NCBI RefSeq assembly: GCF_042453785.1
Contig: NC_091673.1
Location: 11,813,501 to 11,877,500 of the forward strand
DNA length: 64,000 nt
Direction: 5' to 3'
Source: Malus domestica
Taxonomy: Eukaryota; Streptophyta; Magnoliopsida; Rosales; Rosaceae
The first letter of the stretch is position 1, and each line of letters opens with the position of its first letter. Shown in pieces: positions 48,955 through 58,959 of this stretch. The position numbers and the translations under genes are program-made. The notes beneath the pieces were generated by a model. That model was not told where the DNA came from and ran no database searches. It was given only the letters and a program-made list of their open reading frames with translations.

Positions 48955-50726
48955 TATTGTTGTTGCAGGTAGGTAGAATTACTTAGTTGTATTTATACCA
49001 TCTATGTATTGGAATACTGATTTTTTTTTCTCTTTAGCAATGTTTAGAACATTCCACTTCTTGTTGCGTTAAGAGAACATACAATTCTTCATATATGATA
49101 ATGTCCAAAGTTTGAACGAGAAATAGAGTGTCTCTAATAAGTTTTTATATATGTACAATACTTTAGTAAATTTACCTATACATTAATCAGTAACATTAAC
49201 CTTAATAACGATTTTATGTTTTTTTTTACTGATGAGTACTACAACACATTCCAAGAATTTTTTCCCAACTCTTGCATATAGAGTAGCTTCAATAACAAGT
49301 CTTACATAATTTTATAATTTCAGAAATTCTGCGTTATGTAGAAGAGTTGGCATAACAGTTACAATAATAAACAAATCATTAAACCACTTCAAAAATCAAG
49401 ATGATATTCTTTTAAAAAACTAAATAAAATTGACGACGTATAATCCATTGCATTTTGAGTTTGAATTATTTCTTTCGTTTCGTGTTGTTGGAAAAGTGAG
49501 AGTATTGGATGGCTAGTGGTTTAGGCTAGTTAACATTCTTTGTGTAAATTAGGCAAGTTAGGCAAGTTAGGCAAGTTAGGAAATTAGGCAAGTTAGGCAA
49601 GTTAGGCTTATGTCTACTTTCTTTCCCTATATATATGTTTCATCTTGTAATTGTTTCTTAATGAAATACACATAAAAATTTCTATATGGTATCAGAGCAG
49701 CAACTCTAAATTCCTGGCTCTGTTGATGGCTTCCGCTAAGTTTCTTTTACTCTAAGCCAAGATGGCTGGAGAACATTATGAACTCTAAGCCAAGATGGCT
49801 GGAGAACATTATGAAGCCAAGATGGCCTCCGCTAAGTTTCTTTTACTCTAAGCCCAGATGGCTGGAGAACATTATGAAGCCAAGATGGTTGACAAGTCTT
49901 CTGTTTGATTTAGGGTTTCACAGTAAGGAACCTATATCTATGTTCTATGACAATCAAGCTGCCATGCATATTGCTTCCAATCCTATATTTCACGAGAGAA
50001 CGAAGCATATTGAAGTGGATTGTCATTATGTTCGAGCACAGGTTCAAGCCAACATCATCAACACTCATTACACTCGCAGTCATGATCAATTGGCTGACAT
50101 TTTTACTAAACCTCTTTCTACGGTTCAGTTCATGCGCATTCTGTCCAGGCTTGGCTCAAGGAATCCCCTCGATCCAGCTTGAGGGGGAGTGTTGGAAAAG
50201 TGAGAGTATTGGATGGCTAGTGGTTTAGGCTAGTTAACATTCTTTGTGTAAATTAGGCAAGTTAGGCAAGTTAGGCAAGTTAGGAAATTAGGCAAGTTAG
50301 GCAAGTTAGGCTTATGTCTACTTTCTTTCCCTATATATATGTTTCATCTTGTAATTGTTTCTTAATGAAATACACATAAAAAATTCTATACGTGTGCTTT
50401 AGATTGTTTGTATTAAACAAAATAATATGTACGACCACAGCTTCAAATAAAAAATTAAAAAACATGCACGACCATTCTCATGTATTCCAGGAAATGCACG
50501 ATACAAAGTGTACGCACGACAAAGCATGCCCAAGGGGAAAAGGTGTAAACTAGAACCCTACGTGTTCCACAAAAATTTAAAAAAAAAAAAAAAAAAAAAA
50601 GTGGCTGGAAAATCTGGATATATGAGTCACTTCACTGGTGGTGGAGGCCAACAATGTCAGGCTGTCAGCTTCTTTGTCATAATTCTGAACTTCTGAGTCT
50701 CTGAGTCAAAGAGAAATAGAGAGAGA
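48955..50726 (+). repeat. Outer copy of the duplicated ACN1 upstream region
   Basis: Matches 51848-52740 in order: ATATTGTTGTTGCA, TCCACTTCTTGTT, ATACATTAATCAGTAACATT, TTCCCAACTCTTGCATATAG, then after the copia insertion CCATTCTCATGTATTCCAGG, ACCCTACGTGTTCCA, CACTTCACTGGTGGTGGAGG and GAGAGAAATAGAGAGAG-like leader text. The TATA word of the inner copy (TATATAA) reads TATATGA here. There is no coding exon behind it, so this is a promoter plus leader copy without its gene. Confidence 0.88.
49486..50390 (+). mobile_element. Miniature Ty1/copia LTR element, 905 bp, deletion derivative
   Basis: Two 201-bp LTRs (49486-49686 and 50190-50390), almost identical, starting TGTTGGAAAAGTGAG and ending TTCTATA. 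Exact 5-bp duplication CGTGT at 49481-49485 and 50391-50395. A tRNA-Met binding site (TGGTATCAGAGC) follows the first LTR and a purine tract (TTGAGGGGGAG) precedes the second. Of the coding region only the end of copia RNase H is recognisable (motif ADIFTKPL), next to short direct repeats. It is a non-autonomous remnant, young judging by the LTR match. Each LTR contains a 9-bp minisatellite (TTAGGCAAG). Confidence 0.9.
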
Positions 50727-50756
50727 AACAGAAAGAGAGAAGAAATCACCATCCTC

Positions 50757-51722
50757 TAGGTACCGTTTGGTACGCAGATGAGACGGGACGGGACGGAAAG
50801 AAATGAAATGGAGGTTCGTGTTATGTTTGGCATGCATAGGACGGAACGGTTCGGATTTCGTGTTAAATGACTAACTTAGCCTTGTTTGTACACCTTCTTC
50901 CCTCTGACCCACCAAACTATTTTACTCTCTCTCTCCCCAACCTCCCTCTCCAAATCGAACGATTCCGTCCTAATCCAATGGTCCGACATCGACTCGCCTT
51001 CCCGACTTAACTGGCTCGGCATCTACTCGCCCCTTTCCTCCCACCACGACAACTTTATAGACTATAAGTTCCTTTCCTCCGCCCCACATGGAAATTTGGG
51101 TCGGGCTCCATTTCCCTCCCTCTGGTCAATCTCCGATTCAACTACTCCTTCTGGATTTTCCGCTGGAACGAGTCCGAGGTCGACCCCAACCACCTCGACC
51201 AGGACCATAACCCCCTCCCCGGCACCGCCCACCTGTTCGCCACCTCAGATGACGAGCTTAGCTTCGAATCGAGTCGTGTTCCGGATCAGATCCACCTCGC
51301 TTACATGGACGAAGATGACGAGATGCGGGTCATGTTCGTGACGCCAGACGGTGCCGGAGAAGAAGAGGGTTTGCTATGGTGACGTCGTCGTCGTCTGATG
51401 GGTTTGCTGGGATTGGGTTAGTAGTTGGGTTACTGGGTTTGTGGTGGAGGAAGAAAAGGGCTACGGGAGAGACAAGGGTAGAAGAGAGGGAGGTAGACAA
51501 TGTAATTAATGAAAAATAAGATGGGTATTGGTGTCCAAAAAAATATAATTTTGTGTCTCACGGGATGGAAAAGCCCGTTCCAGGGGGGAGGGGGAACCAA
51601 AATCTAACCCATTTTCGTTCCGTGGGACACGCGTTCCACATAATTTTAGCTCACCAAATGTGGGACGGAACGCGTCCGTCCCACTCTGTTTCGTCCAATC
51701 CCACGTACCAAACGCACCCCTA
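50757..51722. mobile_element. Non-autonomous DNA transposon carrying host gene pieces
   Basis: The left end TAGGTACCGTTTGGTACG and the right end read backwards, TAGGGGTGCGTTTGGTACG, are inverted repeats. Next to both lie subterminal words GGGACGG or GGACGGAACG in opposite orientation. The inside holds a GC-rich captured gene fragment (purple acid phosphatase) and no transposase. I could not find a target-site duplication, so the superfamily is open; the ends look hAT-like. It lies between the two copies of the ACN1 upstream region. Confidence 0.7.
50930..51519 (+). pseudogene. Captured purple acid phosphatase fragment (PAP2/PAP9 type)
   Basis: The first part reads SLSKSNDSVLIQWSDIDSPS and LNWLGIYSPLSSHHDNFI, the N-terminal fibronectin-like domain of the larger plant purple acid phosphatases. 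In another frame [20 protein letters not shown], then PDQIHLAY and RVMFVTPDG follow, which continue the same domain, so at least one frameshift separates them. After a further frame change a hydrophobic stretch plus basic tail (GLVVGLLGLWWRKKRATGE) and a stop resemble the C-terminal membrane anchor of this family. The whole metallophosphatase catalytic domain is absent. Not a working gene. Its GC content is far above that of the surrounding DNA, supporting an outside origin. Confidence 0.75.
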
Positions 51723-51847
51723 AGGAATACAAATTTTAATTCTACTCAAAGGAATACAAGTTTTAATTGAAAAGAATAATTAGAATCAAATTTAATCTAA
51801 AATTTACACAATCACACTTAAATTGTTTAAGAAGTTTACAACACATT
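51723..51847. other. Unique spacer between transposon and inner promoter copy
   Basis: Short AT-rich stretch with a local duplication of GGAATACAAATTTTAATT / GGAATACAAGTTTTAATT. Nothing else seen. Confidence 0.4.
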
Positions 51848-52439
51848 CTTATATATTAATATTGTTGTTGCACACAAGTAGAATTATTTAGCTGTAATTA
51901 TACCAGCTATGTATCGGAATACTGATATTTTTCTCTCCAACAATGTTTAGAGCATTCCACTTCTTGTTACGTTAAGAAAACATATAATTCTTCACATATA
52001 ATAATGGCCAAAATTTGAATGAGAAATAGAGTGTCTTTAATTAGTTTGTGTATACGTACGATACTTTAGTAAATTTACCTATACATTAATCAGTAACATT
52101 AACCTTAACAACGATTTTATGTTAATTTTTTTTTACCAATGAGTACTACTACACATTCCAAGAATTTTTTCCCAACTCTTGCATATAGAGTAGTTTCAAC
52201 ACCAAGTCTTACATAATTTTTTAATTTCACAAATTCTGCGTTATGTAAAAGAGTTGGCATAAGAGTTACAATAATAAACAAATAATTAACCCACTTCACA
52301 AATTAAGATGACAATCTTTTCAAAAACTAAATAAATTTGACGACGTATGATTTATTGCATTTTGAGTTTGAATTATCTTTCTTTCTTTTTGTACGTACTT
52401 TAGATTATGTATTAAACAAAATAATATGTACGACCATAG

Positions 52440-52470
<31 letters not shown>

Positions 52471-52740
52471 CACATGCACCACCATTCTCATGTATTCCAG
52501 GAAATGTATGCTACGACCATCGCTTGAAGAAGTATACGCACGACCAAGCATGCCCAAAGGGAAAAAGTATAAAGTATAACCCTACGTGTTCCAAAAAAAA
52601 ACAATAAAAAGGCGGCCGGAAAATCTGGCTATATAAGTCACTTCACTGGTGGTGGAGGCCAGCAATGTCAGGCTGTTCGATTCTTTGTCATAATTCTGAA
52701 CTTCTGAGTCTCTTAGTCAGAGAGAAATAGAGAGAGGGGT
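51848..52740 (+). repeat. Inner copy of the duplicated ACN1 upstream region
   Basis: Same order of blocks as 48955-50726 but without the copia insertion. It ends in the ACN1 leader, 18 bases before the start codon. A poly-A run of about 28 at 52443-52470 is much longer than the matching text in the outer copy. Confidence 0.88.
52630..52636 (+). promoter_or_regulatory. TATA box of ACN1
   Basis: TATATAA lies 122 bases before the ACN1 start codon, giving a leader of about 90 bases. The matching position in the outer promoter copy reads TATATGA. Call from motif and position. Confidence 0.6.
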
Positions 52741-52757
52741 TTTCCGGTGCAACAGAG

Positions 52758-55700
52758 ATGGTGGTGGGGCGAGACATTGACGATCTGCCGAAGAACGACG
52801 CCAACTACACGGCATTAACGCCGCTGTGGTTTCTGGATAGAGCAGCTCTGGTGCACCCCACCAGAACATCCGTGATCCACGGATCGATTCGCTACACGTG
52901 GCAGCAGACTTACCAGCGGTGCCGCCGTTTGGCCTCCGCTCTCGCCAAGCGCTCCATCGGCCTCGGCACCACGGTAACTTAAACCTTAATTATTAGTTCT
53001 GTCATCCATTTGACCTGAGTGCTAAATTTGTTTGATTTTTAAATTTTAGATTTTATTTTTTGTAATATAAGTTTTATATTTTTATAATTTTCTTGTCGAA
53101 TTTATGGGAATGGGAAATGGAAAAGCGTTATCTTTCTCCTGTTTAATTGGTATTTATGGAAATGAAATTGCAGTCGGAAATTGTGTATTTGATGAAGCAT
53201 TTAAGATCTCTGTTTGGTTTATTTATCCAAAAATGGTACTGTGTTGGGCTCGGTTCAAAGGCGCTTATGCAAAGTGCTTTTTATAAACATGACGGAATTT
53301 TGTTAAAGGTCCATGCTTTAAGCACTTGGAAGTGCTTCCTGCTAAACACTTCTCCACAAAGTGTTTCTACGACTCAGAAGCACTTTTAAGTTTTTCTGCC
53401 AAAAGTAGTCAGAAGTGTTTTTGTAGTCGTTAGAAAGCACTTAGAGGCCTTCGAAAAGCAATTCGAAAGAGTAGATTGTTTGGAATTTAGCTTGTTACCT
53501 TTTAATCGTGACACTTGAACCAACACATGTACTTATGTACCCACATTCGGCAGAAATAAGTGCTGCTCTTGACGATTGCTTTCTTGTTATGTTATGTTTC
53601 ACATTCAAAAGCTCAATTTCTTTGTGTGTTGCCTTGGATTCATCCCTGTGTACCTCATATTTATATAATCCCCTTGCTTTTGGTTTTGTACCGACTGTCC
53701 GTTCTGCCTTTTGTCATTGTATTTATTTAATGGATTTCAATTGGTTTAACTTTGTTTTGTACTTGAATATTCAATGTTGCTGAGAAGAAACTTATAGACA
53801 CTTGTGGCAATGGTTTCCGTATGTCTTTCCCATGGTAGAGTCCATTTCTCGAACTGCCCATTTTTAAACTAACTTCAAGTAACTTTATCGACCCAAAAAC
53901 GATCCTTCCAAACAGCATTGGTTTTCCTTAGAAAGAAAGGGAAAAAAATAATCTCCCATGTCGATATGGAATCCAGTTAGAGAACAAAGAAAGACTAGTA
54001 TTGTCCGTCTTTAACTTCAATTGGACAATTCGAAGATCCAATAACTTACCTGTGGTCCTGTAGAAAAAATACCTATTTCTACTCCAGATGCATGCGAAGA
54101 ACTATAATATGAAATACAAATGCATCATGACCCTGGTCATTTGCAATGAATTGCTTTGGTAACATCTCCCTTCTCCTCTAAAATGCAGATGGGTAATAGC
54201 TTTCACCATCATTTCTTCTTTTTTAATCTTGTCCTTCCTGTTTTATGATCATATTTTGTTGAGATAATGGCCTTTTTGATATGTTGTCTTGCTTTTTTAT
54301 CACCCCACTTCCGCGGCTGATAATTATGGTCTCTGCCCCATGCTAGTTATTGGGGCTTCTTGAAGTTCCTTTTTAGTTGTTGATATTCTATCACGAGATA
54401 TTTTGTACTTGAAAATTCATAATGGTATCCTTTTCATGGACTTATTCACTTTTGACTAGCATGGAAGCATGGTTCTTTTGTTTCTTTGGTTACCAAATTT
54501 TCGTTTTTCATCGTATCGTAATACTTTAGCCGACCCCACTTAGTGGGAAAAGGCTTTGTTGTTGTTGTTGTATCGTATCGTAATACTTGGATTTCTTAAA
54601 AGGAATTCATTGTAATCTCTGAAACCATAAATCACACCTCTTTAAAATCTCAGATCAATTTTTTAGGTACCTTACGTATTGTATTATACTCTTGCATGGG
54701 ATCTCACCATCAGCTTCTGCTATATGCTTCTTGTGTTGTGTTGGAGCTTGTTGATTGACACATCGCTTTTCTTATATTGAAACAGGTATCGGTAATAGCA
54801 CCAAATGTGCCAGCCCTCTTTGAAGCTCACTTTGGAGTTCCAATGGCAGGAGCTGTATTAAACACTGTCAATGTTCGTCTAAATGCGGCGACTATTGCTT
54901 TCCTTCTTGGTCATTCATCGTCTGTAGTTGTGATGGTGGATCAAGAATTTTTTCCCTTGGCAGAGGAAGCTTTGAAGATCTGGTCAGAGAAAAGCAAAGG
55001 CCATTACAAGCCTCCACTCTTAATTGTCATAGGTGATGAAAGCTGTGATCCTATGGCACTAAAAAGTGCCGTGGGAAGAGGTGCCATTGAATATGAGACA
55101 TTCTTGGAAACTGGTGACCCTGAGTTTGCTTGGAAACAACCAGAGGATGAGTGGCAGAGCATTGCTCTGGGTTATACTTCTGGCACAACAGCCAGCCCTA
55201 AGGGGGTGGTTTTGCATCACCGTGGGGCTTATCTGATGGCTTTGAGTGGTCCTCTTATATGGGGGATGACTGAAGGAGCTGTATATTTGTGGACTCTACC
55301 CATGTTCCATTGCAATGGTTGGTGTTTCACTTGGTCACTTGCAGCTCTTTGTGGGACAAACATATGCCTTCGACAGGTAAATTTCTTATATATGTAGTTA
55401 CAAAAGCTGTACGTTTAGTTCAGCATATTAACTAGTTTTGTTATTCTCCCATGAATTTTTCAGTGTTAAAGCTTATATTGCATTCTATGTAGTCATTACC
55501 GCATCTTTAGAATATAGAAGGCCATCATATGCATGCGACTGTTGAATCCTCGTGCACAGAATGGCACGGTACGAACTTGTTGGCCCCAAGTACCATAATG
55601 ACCCTGATTCCCCGAGTAAATATTAAGACCCCAATACAACATGCTCTGTGGAGCTCGTATGTACTTTCTGCAGTTTGGCAACAAGCTGCAGTTAAAGTAG

Positions 55701-56856
55701 CGTCAAGTTTTACATGCGTCATAAATCTATAATGTTCAGCCAACATTTTATGTTTGGTTGCACCCCTCTTAAGCTTCAGAACTGAGCCTCACATTTTCTT
55801 TCTCAAATTCTAAAATGTCTCTGTAAGTTGATGTTGGATTTATTTGGAGGTTAATTATTTTAGTATACAGTTCAGATATTTGCTATCTTTTCATTTAGTT
55901 TTCCCTGGTTGATTCGCTTAGACGTCCATGCCCACACTGCCCTTTGTTGATTTTCATAGGTTACAGCAAAGGCAGTCTATTCAGCGATAGCTGAGCATGG
56001 CGTGACTCACTTTTGTGCTGCACCCGTGGTACTCAACACTTTGGTCAATGCTTCCCCGGAGGAGACTATCCTTCCTCTGCCTCATGTTGTACAGGTGATG
56101 ACAGCTGGTGCTGCTCCTCCACCTTCTATTCTCTTTGCTATGTCCCAAAAGGGCTTCCGAGTCACGCACACTTATGGCCTATCAGAAACTTATGGCCCCT
56201 CCACAGTATGTGCGTGGAAGCATGAGTGGGACTCACTCCCCCATGTAAAACAAGCGCGACTTAATGCACGCCAAGGTGTTCGGTACATTGGCATGGAGGG
56301 GGTAGATGTTTTCAACCCTGAGACTATGCAACCTGTTCCTGCAGATGGAGCTACCATGGGAGAGATAATGTTGCGGGGCAATCTTGTGATGAAGGGGTAT
56401 TTAAAGAACCCAAAGGTGAATGAGGAAGTTTTTGCCAACGGGTGGTTTCATTCTGGGGATCTTGCAGTGAAGCATCCAGATGGCTATATCGAAATCAGAG
56501 ACAGATCAAAGGATATTATCATCTCCGGTGGTGAGAACATCAGTAGCGTGGAGGTCGAGAACACTCTATATCAACACCCAGCCATATTCGAGGTATCAGT
56601 GGTTGCAAGGCCACATGAGAAGTGGGGTGAAACTCCTTGTGCTTTTGTGACATTGAAGCCGGGTGTCGACAGTTCTGATGAGAAGCATCTGGCAGAAGAT
56701 ATAATGAAGTTCTGCCGGTCCAAGCTGCCTGCTTATTTTGTTCCGAGATCCGTGGTATTTGGACCGTTGCCAAAGACCGCTACCGGGAAGATACAGAAGC
56801 ATTTGCTGAGGGCCAAGGCCAAAGAGCTGGGATCTGCCTCTATGAGTAAGTTATAA
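52758..56856 (+). CDS. ACN1: Peroxisomal acetate/short-chain acyl-CoA synthetase (ACN1/AAE7 type)
   Basis: ANL-superfamily enzyme that activates acetate (and butyrate in Arabidopsis) to the CoA ester in peroxisomes, feeding the glyoxylate cycle. Exons 52758-52973, 54786-55376 and 55960-56856, 567 residues against about 569 in Arabidopsis. The N terminus is DIDDLPKNDANYTALTPLWF, which points to ACN1 rather than cinnamate- or benzoate-CoA ligases. Motifs: P-loop YTSGTTASPKG (from residue 202), LPMFHCNGW, the adenylate motif HTYGLSETYGPS, GWFHSGDLAV, hinge DRSKDIIISGGENISSVEVE and the catalytic Lys in TATGKIQKH near the C terminus. It ends in SKL, a strong PTS1 peroxisome signal. Intron 1 (1812 bp) contains a tiny retroposon tail. 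The upstream region is present twice. No break found. Confidence 0.95.
54527..54571 (+). mobile_element. 45-bp 3' tail of a non-LTR retroelement with 17-bp TSD
   Basis: GCCGACCCCACTTAGTGGGA and AAAGGCTTTGTTGTTG form the well-known 3' end of dicot RTE-type LINEs and the SINEs that share it. It is flanked by ATCGTATCGTAATACTT at 54510-54526 and 54572-54588, an exact 17-bp duplication. The insert is extremely 5'-truncated and young-looking. Lies in ACN1 intron 1, sense orientation. Confidence 0.85.
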
Positions 56857-58162
56857 CTGCATTGTATTCGCCATTGTATAAAGGGCTAATAACAGCTTGA
56901 GTCATATTCAGTGCCTAGCTAGGTTCTCTTGCTCTTCTGTCATTTTTCTTTTGGTAAAAAGCGGGTGTAAGATTAAGCGACGAGAAGAGCGAAGGTCCAA
57001 CATTCGCCTTCTCGGGTTTTAATGTGTGACCTAAGTTCTCTTATACAGATTACAGAACTATGAAAAATATATTGAGATTCTCTCAAAGCTTTACTCACGG
57101 TGTTTGATTTGTTGTTGCCGTATCTGAGGTAATCACCTATATTGACCTAGTCTTAAGTTAATACCATTTTTCAAATGTCTGATTGATTCAAAGGAACCAA
57201 AAAGGAGGATGTGACGATTTGGTAAATTATCCAGTTTAGTATTGGTCTCAAGAACTAAATGATGTGATAATTGTTAGGTCAATTCCTTTTAAGGTCCATT
57301 ATTAGGTTTGATCCCAGCCATTGAGACATATTAATGACAATTGCTTATTAACGTAACCAAGTTAGCTATATCAGTGTGTTTTCAAGATTCAAGTTCGAAC
57401 CTAACTTCTTCTCCGCTACCCTCTAGCTAATAAATAAAAAAAGATAATTGCTTGGATATATAAAAAGAAAATTAAACAAATCTAGAGGTAAGGGTACAAG
57501 CCTTAGTAAAGTGTGTATAATGTGAAGACTTGCATGAAATAAAGATGCTAAGCTGTTCCAGGCTACTACCATATAGAAAACTTTAAACATGTTACATCGT
57601 ATTATGGTCCGATGTCACGTTAATATCTCGAGGATGTAACTAAGTCCTTCATCTATTCGGGAGTCCCGCTCCAAATCTATTTATTCAACTCTACATCAAT
57701 TGAGAAATTATAAGGGTTTTTGGTCACTTGGAATTATGTGACTTTCAATTGTTAAATATCTCTAAAGTTCTACAATTGGAACAAAACCAATTTTATAACT
57801 TTAAGGATGTTCCGCGATTATTACTTAGGTGTGGTTAAAAGATATTATTTATTGACGTAGTTATCCTTAATCAATGTTGTATTTCTTAAATAGGATTTCT
57901 TGGGCGTTAAATATTTTATTTCTTCGTATTTTTGTACTTATAAACAATTATAACTATGTGTAGGCGTATTTTCTTATGATGGGACCAAGAAAAAGTATAA
58001 CGTATTATGAAGTTTATTCCAATGCATAACTGGTCCCAAGTTGGAATAGAAAATTTTTATGACTTTAAGGAGGTTGTTCAATTATAGAGTTTTACTTTAA
58101 AGAGATTTTACTCTATATGGAATCGTATCTCATTAACAACTAGGAATCCTTCACTCGCACAA
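56857..58162. other. ACN1 3' UTR and spacer
   Basis: The first ~200 bases are probably 3' UTR. The rest is AT-rich with no open frame of note, no RNA gene and no repeat whose ends I can show. Confidence 0.45.
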
Positions 58163-58706
58163 CTAGTGGTGGGCACTTGGTATCGAAACTGAGACACGAA
58201 CCAAATCAAATCGGATCGAACGGTTTGGTTTTTGTGGTTTTGAAATGATTTCAGTTTGAAATCAAACCGAAATTTGAAATAAGGTTTGGTTTGGGTTTAT
58301 AATATATGGAATCAAACCACATATATACATATATATATATATATATAATTAATTTAATTAGCAAATTAGGTGTTGTGATGTAATTGGTTATTTGGTGGAG
58401 TACATAGATGGATTTGGATTTAGATACTTGAATTTTAGCATAGGTTATTGGTTTGTGGGATTTGTTTTTCCTTTTGATTTTGAAGAAAATTCACAAGGCA
58501 TTTCCTTGAATTTTAGCAATGTGGTTATCAATTTTGGTTTTACTTACTGCAAGGTGTTCTTCTCTCCAATTTGGAGGTCAAAACAAACTTGAAAAACTAC
58601 CCCAAACCAAAACAAGCCTATAAAACAAGCCAAATTTTTTAACAGGACAATAAGTTTGGCCAAAACCATTTGAAACCGAGCCAAAACCAAATGGTTCGGT
58701 TTCACT
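58163..58706. mobile_element. Fold-back repeat beside the CACTA end
   Basis: The left part (GGTGGGCACTTGGTATCGAA, then CGAACGGTTTGGTTTTTGTG) and the right part read backwards (GAAACCGAACCATTTGGTTTT) are rough inverted repeats of the GGTTCGGTTT type typical of many hAT-like elements. The middle is AT-rich with an (AT)n run. The right end merges with the CACTA terminus, so either the CACTA inserted into this element or the reverse. Class is inferred. Confidence 0.45.
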
Positions 58707-58959
58707 CACTAGTAGAAAAACATGTTTGCGCGACCGAAAACACAAAACGTCGCGCAAATATCCTTTGCGCGACGGCACTTTGCAAGACGAAGGTTGGCGT
58801 CGCTCAAAACCGCTTTGCGCGACGAATATTGACGTTGCGCAAAACATCTTTACGCGACGCAGGTGCACGCACATCGCACAAAATATCTTTGCGCGACGCA
58901 TATGCACCTACGTCGCGCAAAGTTTTTTTTTTTTTTGGTTCTTGCATTGCCTTTTTCTT

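Noticed and set aside
49778-50182. 134-codon open frame as a host gene
   Set aside because: It lies between the two LTRs of the miniature copia element and holds the RNase H remnant.
50886-51341. Functional purple acid phosphatase gene
   Set aside because: Catalytic domain absent, frame changes present, and enclosed by transposon ends.
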